Source: Pteria penguin
Lineage: Eukaryota; Mollusca; Bivalvia; Pterioida; Pteriidae
DNA length: 64,000 nucleotides
Reading direction: 5' to 3'
Assembly: GCA_035048485.1 (NCBI GenBank)
Contig: CM068590.1
Span: forward strand, 8,545,329 to 8,609,328
Made by a program: the position numbers and the translations under genes. Of the stretch, positions 11,245 through 22,889 are shown piece after piece. Position 1 is the first letter of the stretch; each line of letters starts with the position of its first letter. The notes under the pieces were generated by a model. That model had not been told where the DNA came from. It made no database searches and worked only from the letters and a program-made list of their open reading frames with translations.

Positions 11245-12922
11245 AAACAAGAGGCCCAAGTGGGCCTATATCGCTCAACTGAGTACCTAGATGATCAGTC
11301 ATGCATGAAGGAAGAATTCATTTATTTTTGCATTACTGTGACTAAGTCAACACAAATGTTGAAAATATGTCAAATTTTATTTCAGACTAGAACAAAAAAC
11401 AACACTTTTTTTTGCACATCCATTCAGGTAATTTTGATATTAAGCATTTGCTTTGTCTCTGCAAGAAGTCATTCAGGACAACAAGTTAGTCATTTTCTTT
11501 AGGTGGGGCCTTTTGTTGACTGATTTCAAGTCTGGGTCATGAACATCAATTGTTTCAAATATTGTCCAGATCTAACTTAAAATTGCCTAATTTCATATTT
11601 AGATGTGTAAAGAAATGAAAAAAACATTTTTGACCACAGCTGGATTTGAACCACTACTCTCCATATTTCAATTACCAAGTGGTATATGTACCATTGTGAG
11701 ACCTACTTTTGAAATCACCAAGTCCAAAGAAATGTTGAAAAAAAATTCTAAAATTTGATTTTGGAAGGGAACCAAAATGACAATACGTCTTCACTCATCC
11801 CTCTAGATCATTTCTATGCATTCTGTTTGTCTCTGTATACAGCCAAAATGAAAAAGAATATATTGTTAAAGGAGGGAACTCTTTTGTGACCTACTTTTGA
11901 CTATGGTGGCGCCATTCACCTGTAAAGAGGTCTGGACGAAAACAACAGAATTTGAAGAGGATCAAAAGTGACTTATTTATACCAAGATTTATTAAAATCC
12001 TTTTGTAGAAAACGTTGAAAATGTGAAAAATGGCCCCCCCCCCTTTTTTTTTTGAAGTCTTAAACTTAAAATTGCCTAATTTCATATGTTGAGTTTTGGG
12101 AAACATCTAAAAACTTTTTTAGATGTGTAAAGAAATGAAAAAAAAATTTTTGACCACAGCTGGATTTGAACCGCTACTCTCTATATTTCAATTACCAAGT
12201 GGTATATGTACCATTGTGAGACCTACTTTTAGACATGGTGGCATTATCTGTTAACCAATTTGGATGAAATTTACCAGATTGATAGAGGACCTTTAGTACT
12301 TCAGGTATTCCATGTTTCATTAAAATCTTTCATGTGGTTTTGTAGAAAAAGTTGAAAATGTGAAAAATGGCCACCCCCCCCCCCCCCCCCCCCCCCTTTT
12401 TTTGGAAGTCTTAAAAAACTCATAAAAAATCCAAAAATTGAGATAATGACAAAATTCTTTCGCAATAATATTCCTTACCACAATTATGACCAAAATAGTC
12501 ATTAAGAAATCATCAATATCAATTAACTGAAAAACATGACACTTTTCTTCATTGAAATGACTAAGTCCAGAAACACGTCAAAAAAGCGTAAATTTCTGTT
12601 TGACGGATCTTAACCCCGAACACAATTTTTAATAACCCATCTTTATAGATTGTTGAAATGCAATTAGTTTCCCCATTTATGTACTGGTTCTGGAGGGGAA
12701 GATGTTTGAAAAGGGGTACCGTTTTGGGCACTTTTGGCCCCGCCCTGGATCCAGTCCTGAGGGAATCTGGATCCTGTCACAATATTAGTAGGGGACCTTG
12801 AGTACATCATTTACACAAAGTTTGATCCAAATCTACAATGTAGTTCCAGAGAAGAAGTCGAAAATGTGAAAAAGTTAACGACAGAGGGATGACGACAACG
12901 GACGATGCACTATGACTATAGC
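11245..12922 (+). mobile_element. Family-1 interspersed repeat, near-complete copy lacking the 3' hairpin
   Basis: The copy begins 'aaacaagaggcccaagtggg', where AGGCCCA-AG-TGGGCCT is a 7-bp stem with a two-base loop. It parallels the copy at 13008-14699 throughout. Internal modules repeat the motif 'gacctacttttgactatggtggc' in pieces. 'accaagtggtatatgtacc' and runs of C (near 12034 and 12373-12397) also recur. It ends at 'ctatgactatagc', where the copy at 1-452 continues into its hairpin, so about 30 terminal bases are missing. It is non-coding. Confidence 0.75.
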
Positions 12923-13007
12923 AAAATCAAAATAATGTAGATAAAGTAGGATATTCTCTTAGGTATATCTTTGTTTAAAGTGGTGTCACTTGTTGACAGA
13001 TCTAAAT

Positions 13008-14699
13008 AAACAAGAGGCCCAAGTGGGCCTATATCGCTCACCTGAGTACCCAGATTATCAGCCATGCAGGAAGGAAGAATTATTTATTTTTGTATTACTG
13101 TGACTAAGTCAACACAAATGTTGAAAATTTGTCAAATTTTATTTCAGACCAGAATAAAAACAACAACAGTTTTTTGCACATCCATTCAGGTGATTTTGAT
13201 ATTCAGCATTTGCTTTGTCTCTGCAAGATGTCATTCAGGGCAACAAGTTTGTCATTTTCTTAAGGTAGGGCCTTTTGTTGACTGATTTCAAGTCTTGATC
13301 AAGAACAACAATTGTTTCAAATATTGTCCTGATCCAATTTAAAACGGTCTAACTTCATATGTTGAGAAACATCTAAAACTTATTTAGATGTGTAAAGAAA
13401 TGAAAAAAAAGTTTTGACTATGGTGGGATTTGAACCACTACTCTCTATATTTTATTTACCAAGTGGTATACCAGTATGTACCATTGTGAGACCTATTTTT
13501 TAGACATGGGGGCACCATCTGTTGACCAATTTGGATGAAATGTAAAAATTGATAGAGGACCTATACATGTAGTACTTCATGTATACCATGTTTCATTAAA
13601 ATCTTTCATGTGGTATAACAGCAGAAGTTAAAAATGTGAAGAATTGTTCCTATACACCCTCATTTGGAAGTTTTAAAAAATTCATAGAAAATAAAAAAAT
13701 TGAGATATTGACAAAATTCTTTCAAAATAACATTCCTCACCATAATTATGATAAAAATAGTCCATAAGAAATCATCATTATCAATTAACTAGGAAATATG
13801 ACACTTTTCTGCATTGAAATCACCAAGCCCAAACAAATGTCGAAAATTTTTTTTAAATTTGATTTTGGAAGGGAACAAAAATGACAAGATTTCTTCACTC
13901 ATCCCTCTTGATCATTTCTATGCATTCTGATTGTCTCTGTATACAGCCAGTATGAAGAAGAAGATTGTCAAATGAGGGTACTCTTTTGTGACCTACTTTT
14001 CACTGTGGTGGCTCCACCTGTTAAGAGGTCTGGACAAAAACAACAAAATTTGAGGGGGATCATAAGTGATTTATTTCTACCAAGATTTATTAAAATCCTT
14101 CCAACAGTTTTGCAGAAAAAGTTGAAAATGTGAAAAATGGCCACCACTCCACCCCCCCCCCCCCCCTTTTTTTGGAAGTCTTAAAAAATTCATAAAAAAT
14201 CCATAAATTGAGATATTGACAAAATTCTTTCACAATAATATTCCTTACCATAATTAAGATCTTGAATTAGGCCATAAGAAGTCATCATTATCAATTAACT
14301 GAAAAACATGACACTTCTCTGCATTGAAATTACTAAGTCCAAAAAAATGTGGAAAAAACGTCATTAATTTGATTTCAGAACAGAACAAAAAATAACAACA
14401 CTTCTTCACACATCCCTCTAAATCATTCCTATGTATTCGGTTTGTCTCTATATTCCCTCGGTCTGAAGAAGAAATTTGTTAATGGAGGGTACCCTCTGTG
14501 ACCTACTTTTGCCTGTGGTGGCGCCACCTGTTGATGGGGACCATGAGTAATTCATGCATACCAAGTTTCATCAAATTCTGTTCAGCGGTTCTGAAGAAGA
14601 AGTCGAAAACAAGAAAAGTTAATGACGGAAGACGGACGACAGACGGACTACGATTGATCACAAATAGCTCACTTAAGCCTTTGGCTCAGGGGAGCTAAA
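13008..14699 (+). mobile_element. Family-1 interspersed repeat, full-length copy
   Basis: This 1.69-kb copy has both ends. The 5' end 'aaacaagaggcccaagtggg' continues into 'cctatatcgctcacctgag'. The 3' end has 'tagctcacttaagcc', TTT, then 'ggctcaggggagct' plus A residues, an imperfect hairpin. The two ends are sub-terminally complementary, since CTCACCTGAG at the start pairs with the CTCAGGTGAG-like motif at the end. It lies 85 bp from the preceding copy in the same orientation. There is no transposase or reverse transcriptase reading frame, so it is presumably non-autonomous. Confidence 0.75.
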
Positions 14700-14702
14700 A
14701 GC

Positions 14703-14885
14703 ATTCATTCTGCAGAGATTTACCAGTCCTATAGTCTTACAAGTATACCAAATTTGATCAAAATCTGTTGGGTGGTTAAGGAGAAGTCAAAAATATGAAT
14801 AGCTTACAGATGGACAGCACTGAATGCTGGACAAAATATGATCAGAAAAGCTGACTTGAGTTTTCAGCTCAGCTGATCAAAACAA
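14703..14885 (+). repeat. Short relative of family 1 (3' end type)
   Basis: About 180 bp carry 'accaaatttgatcaaaatct' and 'ggtggttaaggagaagtc'. The end is 'aagctgacttgagttttcag' and 'ctcagctgatcaaaa', a diverged version of the family-1 terminal hairpin. It directly abuts the 13008-14699 copy. Confidence 0.5.
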
Positions 14886-15177
14886 TTGTAGACGGATCAT
14901 AATTTACCAAGCCCATGCATATCCTGTCACCCTGACCTAATTTAAAAACATAATTTGGTTATCTTATCCATTCATTCGTAACAATTTGCCAGCAATTTTA
15001 AATTAAGTAGTCAAAGGAATAAATAAAGACCAGAGAAAACTATAAAATGCTAGCTATGTGTACACTGTAACCTTGATATTTTACACCAGAGTTTTAATGA
15101 CAGTCATTATATTTTTCATGGAGTAAAAATAAATGTAAGAGAAATGAATACTAATAAGGAATCAATAAATGTGTTAC

Positions 15178-15289
15178 CTCCGCCAATTTCCTTATTTCTC
15201 TTTCAAGTCTCTCGATCTCTTGCCTTTGTACAGTACCACTTGGATTAAACTGATATGTGGTATGTGGCATATGACCATTGGTATAGTGC
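15178..15289 (-). CDS. Internal exon of the minus-strand coiled-coil gene
   Basis: The exon is 112 bp. Read on the minus strand it has the acceptor 'tttctgtttgtag', enters with one base (G) completing a split codon, and leaves in phase 0 at the donor GTAACA. The peptide HYTNGHMPHTTYQFNPSG is followed by TVQRQEIERLEREIRKLAE. The first half is a polar His/Thr/Asn linker, and the second half has a clear acidic/basic heptad pattern. The entry phase matches the exit phase of the exon at 17049-17227, and the exit phase matches the exon at 6734-6910. Confidence 0.74.
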
Positions 15290-15524
15290 CTACAAACAGA
15301 AATAAATCATCTCAAATAGCTTGGTTAATCTGAATTTGATAGTTTGAAAACTTTACGAATCTTTACTAAAACATCGTTGTGAAAATTAAAAAATTCCCAG
15401 ACAAAATTCAGCAAAATATTTATGCTAATTCATGGCTAAAAATCAATTGCAGTTAAACATTTAGGTCTAGCTGTTACATATTAAAAAGATAAAACTTGTC
15501 TAGAAATAAATGATGAAAAACAAA

Positions 15525-15818
15525 ACAAGAGCAATGTCTAGGTGGCATAATATGCCCATCACTTAGTTCGAAGGGATGAAATTTGAAAGTACGGAGACAT
15601 TGCCCCTTTGTTTATTATTCAGAACCTCAATATGACCCATTATATGGCCCTCAGCAACAACTCTGTGAAACATTATGGAAATCCATGAAGGGATACGCTT
15701 GAGTTAAAGAATTTAGTTGTGGCAAAGAGCGAATTTAAACCAGCCCCTCCTCCATTTTTTCCCTTCTATGTCAAAAATGTGAGAGTACAGAGAAAATAAA
15801 AACCTGTAATATATATAT

Positions 15819-15866
<48 letters not shown>

Positions 15867-16480
15867 AGATAATTCTAGCACCAATTTAAATTTAAAAGAG
15901 TTGCAGTGATCGAGAAATGAATTTCTTATAAATTCACAACAAAAAAAACCCCATAACTTTGTACACACAAAGGGGATATTTTCAAACTCGAAAGGCATCT
16001 TCTTTCATTTTATCACAGTAATCTGCTTAAGTTATAAGAAACTCCATTCACAATGACTAAATTTATATATCCAATGGACAATGCCATTATTCTATCCATG
16101 AAAATAAAAAAAGTAAAGTCCCATAACTATGTAATGACAAGATAGATTTTTTTTTCAAAATCAAAAGGGCTCTTCCTCTTCATTATTTTAGCATTCTTTA
16201 GAGGTTTCATAAAAAACACTACCGTTTACTAAAGTTATCGCATCCATAGAAACTGATATTATCCTATCAATGTCAAAAATCAAAGTCCCTTAACTGTGTA
16301 ACGACAAGACAGATTTTTTTTTAAATCGAAAGGGCTCTTAATCCCCATGTTTATGATTTAAGCATTTTTTGTAAGTTTCATGAAAAACCACTGACATTTA
16401 CTTAAGTCATCACATGCCATAGCCAACAGACAGACGGACATCACTACACTATAATATGTCCCGTCTATGATGGGCGAATA
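15525..16480 (+). mobile_element. Family-2 interspersed modular repeat
   Basis: The repeat starts 'acaagagcaatgtctaggtg' and continues 'gcataatatgcccatcac'. It ends 'actataatatgtcccgtcta' and 'tgatgggcgaataaa', so TATGCCCATCA near the start is partly complementary to TGATGGGCGAATA at the end. The interior has three related modules of roughly 180-190 bp, each with 'agtcccataactatgtaatg', a T-rich run, 'aaagggctctt' and 'agtttcat'. An (AT)n tract interrupts the first module. It is non-coding. Confidence 0.6.
15809..15863. repeat. (AT)n microsatellite
   Basis: This is an uninterrupted run of alternating A and T with one phase slip, inside the family-2 repeat. Confidence 0.95.
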
Positions 16481-16483
16481 AAT

Positions 16484-16883
16484 AGAGGCCCAAATCTGTG
16501 TTTAGTATCACCCAACTGAAAAACTTACAAAGATATCAGAATATCCTGTTATTAAGGTAGTTACTTTTTCAGAAACTTCATTTCATAATGGAACCAAAAA
16601 CAATACCTCAACATTCTAAAACATTCACATGATATGTACAGAAAATCAAAGGGAACATCTGAAAATGTGCAAAAAGAGTCTGTATATACCCTGTGATGGA
16701 TCAAGCCAAAAAGTAACTACACTTGTACGGGACATTGATTACTTCATCCCTACCAAAATTCATCAAAATCCTTCAAAGCAAATTAAAGAGGTTGAAATTT
16801 TTTTATGTTTATGCCACTAAGCAGACAGAGCATAACGAGTGACCACAATAACTCACGTGAGTCTATGGCTCAGGTCAGCTTAA
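16484..16883 (+). mobile_element. Short diverged family-1 copy
   Basis: The left end 'agaggcccaaatctgtgttt' and 'tatcacccaactga' parallel the family-1 start. The right end 'aactcacgtgagtctatggc' and 'tcaggtcagcttaaaa' parallel its terminal hairpin. The interior is only about 350 bp, compared with 1.6 kb in the larger copies, so this looks like an internally deleted derivative. Confidence 0.55.
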
Positions 16884-17048
16884 AACCCAAGGACAGTTGA
16901 CAGTGTGAAAGGTGTTAAATGTTTATATATTTGTACATGTATATGATGTTGAGGACTACAAAGAGGACAATAAAATGGATGTGTTAGTCAGTGGGATTAT
17001 GATGATCATCACTGAGAGTGTTAGTCTGATAAAGCTGTTACAACTGAC

Positions 17049-17227
17049 TTTGCCTGTTGGCATGTATGTTCCATTCGTCCAATCAAAGCATCTGTATCCT
17101 TTTTCCACCTATCAAAATTGTGTTTAATACATTCTAATTCCTCTTCCTTTTCCATAAGGCGTGAAGACATGAGTTTGTCTCTCTGACAATAACTTTCACT
17201 AATCTTGCCAAGGCGTTCCGAATGCTC
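17049..17227 (-). CDS. Internal exon of the minus-strand coiled-coil gene (donor choice uncertain)
   Basis: The minus-strand acceptor is 'catgcatttag' and entry is phase 0. The peptide runs EHSERLGKISESYCQRD, KLMSSRLMEKEEELEC, IKHNFDRWKKDTDALIG, RMEHTCQQAK: charged, helical and coiled-coil-like along its whole length. I place the donor at GTCAGT after 17049, giving 179 bp and exit phase 2, which fits the exon at 15178-15289. An alternative donor, GTGGAA after 17109 (119 bp), also exits in phase 2. The longer form is favoured because the extra residues keep coding-like composition. Read-through would stop at 17021-17023. Confidence 0.66.
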
Positions 17228-17529
17228 CTAAATGCATGTTATTGAGATCATTTAATTTTTTCAAGGTGAATTGCTTTAAACCGTGTGTGCTCATGTGCCA
17301 TATTGATTTGGTGACAAGCAGATGTGTAATTACATAGTGAAGCTTATTGTTATAGAACAAACAGTGCTCTGATGACAATGGTATACATAGGATTAGATAT
17401 GGCACTGACAACAGTACAGCATGGTTATTTGTGCAATTTGAGCCAGCATTTTTATTAAAAAAAAGTACTAGGTGTATGAATGGTAAGCAATCATGTGGTC
17501 AGATGATTTGATGTACCATTTGACCATTT

Positions 17530-20500
17530 GTGTAAAGCTGATAAGTGCAATGATAAGCCAAAGAAATGATGAGTGTATCTGAATGATAAGTCAAAGAAAT
17601 GATGAGTATATCTGAATGATAAGCCAAAGAAATGATGGGTATATCTGAATGATAAGTCAAAGAAATGATGGGTGTATCTGAATGATAAGTCAAAGAAATG
17701 ATGGGTATATCTGAATGATAAGTCAAAGAAATGATGAGTATATCTGAATGATAAGTCAAAGAAATGATGGGTATATCTGAATGATAAGCCAAAGAAATGA
17801 TGAGTATATCTGAATGATAAGTCAAAGAAATGATGGGTGTATCTGAATGATAAGTCAAAGAAATGATGGGTATATCTGAATGATAAGTCAAAGAAATGAT
17901 GGGTGTATCTGAATGATAAGTCAAAGAAATGATGAGTATATCTGAATGATAAGTCAAAGAAATGATGGGTATATCTGAATGATAAGTCAAAGAAATGATG
18001 GGTGTATCTGAATGATAAGTCAAAGAAATGATGGGTGTATCTGAATGAGAAGCCAAAGAAATGATGGGTGTATCTGAATGATAAGTCAAAGAAATGATGA
18101 GTATATCTGAATGATAAGTCAAAGAAATGATGAGTATATCTGAATGATAAGTCAAAGAAATGATGGGTGTATCTGAATGATAAGTCAAAGAAATGATGGG
18201 TGTATCTGAATGATAAGTCAAAGAAATGATGGGTGTATCTGAATGATAAGTCAAAGAAATGATGAGTGTATCTGAATGAGAAGCCAAAGAAATGATGAGT
18301 ATATCTGAATGATAAGTCAAAGAAATGATGAGTATATCTGAATGATAAGTCAAAGAAATGATGGGTATATCTGAATGATAAGTCAAAGAAATGATGGGTG
18401 TATCTGAATGATAAGTCAAAGAAATGATGAGTATATCTGAATGATAAGTCAAAGAAATGATGGGTATATCTGAATGATAAGTCAAAGAAATGATGGGTGT
18501 ATCTGAATGATAAGTCAAAGAAATGATGGGTGTATCTGAATGAGAAGCCAAAGAAATGATGGGTGTATCTGAATGATAAGTCAAAGAAATGATGAGTATA
18601 TCTGAATGATAAGTCAAAGAAATGATGGGTATATCTGAATGATAAGTCAAAGAAATGATGAGTATATCTGAATGATAAGTCAAAGAAATGATGGGTGTAT
18701 CTGAATGATAAGTCAAAGAAATGATGGGTGTATCTGAATGATAAGTCAAAGAAATGATGGGTGTATCTGAATAATAAGTCAAAGAAATGATGAGTGTATC
18801 TGAATGAGAAGCCAAAGAAATGATGAGTATATCTGAATGATAAGTCAAAGAAATGATGAGTATATCTGAATGATAAGTCAAAGAAATGATGGGTGTATCT
18901 GAATGATAAGTCAAAGAAATGATGGGTGTATCTGAATGATATTAGTCAAATAAATGATGAGTATATCTGAATGATAAGTCAAAGAAATGATGAGTATATC
19001 TGAATGATAAGTCAAAGAAATGATGGGTGTATCTGAATGATAAGTCAAAGAAATGATGGGTATATCTGAATGATAAGTCAAAGAAATGATGGGTGTATCT
19101 GAATGATAAGTCAAAGAAATGATGAGTGTATCTGAATGATAAGTCAAAGAAATGATGGGTATATCTGAATGATAAGTCAAAGAAATGATGAGTGTATCTG
19201 AATGAGAAGCCAAAGAAATGATGAGTATATCTGAATGATAAGTCAAAGAAATGAGGAGTATATCTGAATGATAAGTCAAAGAAATGATGGGTGTATCTGA
19301 ATGATAAGTCAAAGAAATGATGGTGTATCTGAATGATATTAGTCAAATAAATGATGAGTATATCTGAATGATAAGTCAAAGAAATGATGAGTATATCTGA
19401 ATGATAAGTCAAAGAAATGATGGGTGTATCTGAATGATAAGTCAAAGAAATGATGGGTGTATCTGAATGATATTAGTCAAATAAATGATGAGTATATCTG
19501 AATGATAAGTCAAAGAAATGATGAGTATATCTGAATGATAAGTCAAAGAAATGATGGGTGTATCTGAATGATATTAGTCAAATAAATGATGAGTATATCT
19601 GAATGATAAGTCAAAGAAATGATGAGTATATCTGAATGATAAGTCAAAGAAATGATGGGTGTATCTGAATGATAAGTCAAAGAAATGATGGGTGTATCTG
19701 AATGATATTAGTCAAATAAATGATGAGTATATCTGAATGATAAGTCAAAGAAATGATGAGTATATCTGAATGATAAGTCAAAGAAATGATGAGTATATCT
19801 GAATGATAAGTCAAAGAAATGATGGGTGTATCTGAATGATAAGTCAAAGAAATGATGGGTGTATCTGAATGATAAGTCAAAGAAATGATGGTGTATCTGA
19901 ATGATATAGTCAAATAAATGATGAGTATATCTGATAAGTCAAAGAAATGATGGGTATATCTGAATGATAAGTCAAAGAAATGATGGGTGTATCTGAATGA
20001 TAAGTCAAAGAAATGATGGGTGTATCTGAATGATATTAGTCAAATAAATGATGAGTATATCTGAATGATAAGTCAAAGAAATGATGGGTGTATCTGAATG
20101 ATAAGTCAAAGAAATGATGGGTGTATCTGAATGATATTAGTCAAATAAATGATGAGTATATCTGAATGATAAGTCAAAGAAATGATGAGTATATCTGAAT
20201 GATAAGTCAAAGAAATGATGGGTGTATCTGAATGATAAGTCAAAGAAATGATGGGTGTATCTGAATGATATTAGTCAAATAAATGATGAGTATATCTGAA
20301 TGATAAGTCAAAGAAATGATGAGTATATCTGAATGATAAGTCAAAGAAATGATGGGTGTATCTGAATGATATTAGTCAAATAAATGATGAGTATATCTGA
20401 ATGATAAGTCAAAGAAATGATGAGTATATCTGAATGATAAGTCAAAGAAATGATGGGTGTATCTGAATGATAAGTCAAAGAAATGATGGGTGTATCTGAA

Positions 20501-21525
20501 TGATATTAGTCAAATAAATGATGAGTATATCTGAATGATAAGTCAAAGAAATGATGAGTATATCTGAATGATAAGTCAAAGAAATGATGAGTATATCTGA
20601 ATGATAAGTCAAAGAAATGATGGGTGTATCTGAATGATAAGTCAAAGAAATGATGGGTGTATCTGAATGATAAGTCAAAGAAATGATGGGTGTATCTGAA
20701 TGATATTAGTCAAATAAATGATGAGTATATCTGAATGATAAGTCAAAGAAATGATGGGTATATCTGAATGATAAATCAAAGAAATGATGGGTATATCTGA
20801 ATGATAAGTCAAAGAAATGATGAGTATATCTGAATGATAAGTCAAAGAAATGATGGGTGTATCTGAATGATAAGTCAAAGAAATGATGGGTGTATCTGAA
20901 TGATATTAGTCAAAGAAATGATGAGTATATCTGAATGATAAGTCAAAGAAATGATGAGTATATCTGAATGATAAGTCAAAGAAATGATGGGTGTATCTGA
21001 ATGATAAGTCAAAGAAATGATGGGTGTATCTGAATGATAAGTCAAAGAAATGATGGGTGTATCTGAATGATATTAGTCAAATAAATGATGAGTATATCTG
21101 AATGATAAGTCAAAGAAATGATGGGTATATCTGAATGATAAATCAAAGAAATGATGGGTATATCTGAATGATAAGTCAAAGAAATGATGAGTATATCTGA
21201 ATGATAAGTCAAAGAAATGATGGGTATATCTGAATGATAAGTCAAAGAAATGATGGGTATATCTGAATGATAAGCCAAAGAAAATTTTGATGGGTACATC
21301 TGAATGATAAGTCAAAAAAATGATGAGTATATCTGAATGATAAGTCAAAGAAATGATGAGTATATTATCTGAATGATAAGCCAAAGAAATGATGGGTGTA
21401 TCTGAATGATAAATCAAAGAAATGATGAGTATATCTGAATGATAAGCCAAAGAAATGATGAGTATATCTGAATGAGAAGCCAAAGAAATGATGAGTATAT
21501 CTGAATGATAAGCCAAAAAAATGAT
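17530..21525. repeat. Minisatellite C, 33-bp unit, about 120 copies
   Basis: Units contain 'gaatgataagtcaaagaaat' and 'gatgagtatatct' or 'gatgggtgtatct'. The half from about 18.94 to 21.08 kb carries an extra variant unit with 'atgatattagtcaaataaat' (two bases longer) every three to eleven units. The 17.53-18.93 kb half lacks it, and both edges are more degenerate. The 33-bp period keeps minus-strand frames open for up to 471 codons (repeating SLTYHSDILII). These are artefacts. The array fills the intron between the exons at 22495-22578 and 17049-17227. Confidence 0.95.
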
Positions 21526-21639
21526 GATCACATGTACCCTTGTGCTATCCAATTTTAACAGTTGTGTAGATGTATGGTGTTTGAACTGCACAAGCATTGA
21601 ACAGCACCTAGTGTTGACAATTTATGTAATACTCTTAGT

Positions 21640-21985
21640 AGGTTGACTACTTCTATAACCTTATAAGTGGATTAGTAAACCATTTCTAGAACCTTGTCAG
21701 TGGATTACCAAACCATTTCTATAATCTTATCAATTGGATTAGTAATGATTTCTTCATGTATCTGTAAGTAGTTAAGTACACTATTTCTGTAAACTATATT
21801 TCTATATGTTAATATATGCTGAATAAGTAGATTAGAACACTATTTCTACATGTAAGGTTATATAATATGATAATTATGTAAACTATTTCTACATAAGTGT
21901 CAAATGTTGTAGAACAGTAGACTATTTCCATATGTATCCTTGCAGAGTAGATGTATAAGTAAACTATTTCTACAGTGCTGTTTAA
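21640..21985. repeat. Degenerate tandem repeat, roughly 40-50 bp period
   Basis: 'aaaccatttctataa' or 'aaactatttctaca' recurs about eight times with 'tgtagattag'-like spacers of uneven length. The degeneracy makes the period approximate. It fills the gap between minisatellite C and the candidate exon at 21999. Confidence 0.5.
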
Positions 21986-21998
21986 TCAAGGTGCTTAC

Positions 21999-22057
21999 AT
22001 AGTCATGTTGCTTGGTTTGTGATGTGCCACACCATTCATATGCTCATGTGCTGGCAT
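21999..22057 (-). CDS. Candidate alternative exon of the coiled-coil gene
   Basis: The exon is 59 bp between the minus-strand acceptor 'gctttgttgacag' and a good donor GTAAGC. Only one frame is open: MPAHEHMNGVAHHKPSNMT plus two bases. Entry phase 0 and exit phase 2 are the same as for the exon at 17049-17227. It could therefore splice from 22495-22578 directly to 15178-15289 in place of that exon, but it cannot precede 17049-17227 in frame. The His/Asn/Met-rich peptide resembles the linker of the exon at 15178-15289 (NGHMPHT). It may equally be a chance pair of splice sites. Confidence 0.35.
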
Positions 22058-22145
22058 CTGTCAACAAAGCATTCAGTGATATCTACATTATAGAGGTAAC
22101 CACAACATGTAAGTATAGCTCACAATTAATTTCAAAATCTGATTT

Positions 22146-22200
22146 ACACACACACACACCTACACACACACATACCCTCACACACACATAATATATATAT
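22146..22200. repeat. (CA)n/(TA)n microsatellite, impure
   Basis: 'acacacacacac' runs are interrupted by 'ctacacacacac' and 'cataccctcac' and followed by 'atatatatatg'. Confidence 0.85.
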
Positions 22201-22494
22201 GTAAACAGTCATTATAAGCAAGGTGAAAACTCTTTCTTTAAATAGAAACTAAAAACATGATAAAAGGAGACTAGTGTACGTAACTGAGAAACTTCTAAAG
22301 AATTACTCTTTTTTTGACTTTGGAATGTCTCACAGATTATTGATCAGTCATGTATGTCAGTTCTACTTAAAATTTAAAGTTATATCTGTCTGATTGTAGA
22401 TATTAATAATAATTTAACTTAATTATATAAATTTATGTTCTCCATCTGTAATTTACAGTCATTTTTTCTGTCTGTGCATTTAATTATGCTATAC

Positions 22495-22578
22495 CTGAAT
22501 CATTTTCTCCTTCAATTTGTCCAGCTCTTTGTTTTTCTCTCTTTCTAATTGAATCTTAACATTTTTAGCTACATCTTC
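22495..22578 (-). CDS. Internal exon of the minus-strand coiled-coil gene
   Basis: The exon is 84 bp, 28 codons, phase 0 at both ends. The minus-strand acceptor 'tttttaatcatgcag' has a pyrimidine-rich lead, and the donor is GTATAG after a CAG codon. The peptide EDVAKNVKIQLEREKNKEL, DKLKEKMIQ is a strong, highly charged heptad pattern. It follows the exon at 23490-23594 in phase and leads in phase into 17049-17227 or, alternatively, 21999-22057. Confidence 0.75.
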
Positions 22579-22889
22579 CTGCATGATTAAAAAAAATATA
22601 TCAAAGTATGCATTTCACTACCTACATAAAACATACAGGAAGCATTATGGTTGATGCAGTACTGAAATGTATTTTTTCTAGTACTTTTCCAGCAATCTTT
22701 AATGTCAACAGTCTTTTCAAGCACTAAAGAATTAACAAACAATAAAAAAAGTAAATCACACATTCTACTTTCCCTAAACAATGAATAGTTACAGATGTCC
22801 TGAATACTTTCCCATTGAGGTTTTTAATAATGTAATTTTAAAAAAACAAAAAGTCAATGATTTTTATCCTGTTCTTTTCAAATTTTTTA

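Noticed and set aside
17499..18914. A 471-codon minus-strand frame of SLTYHSDILII repeats
   Set aside because: It is produced by the 33-bp minisatellite inside an intron, and length-variant units shift the frame.
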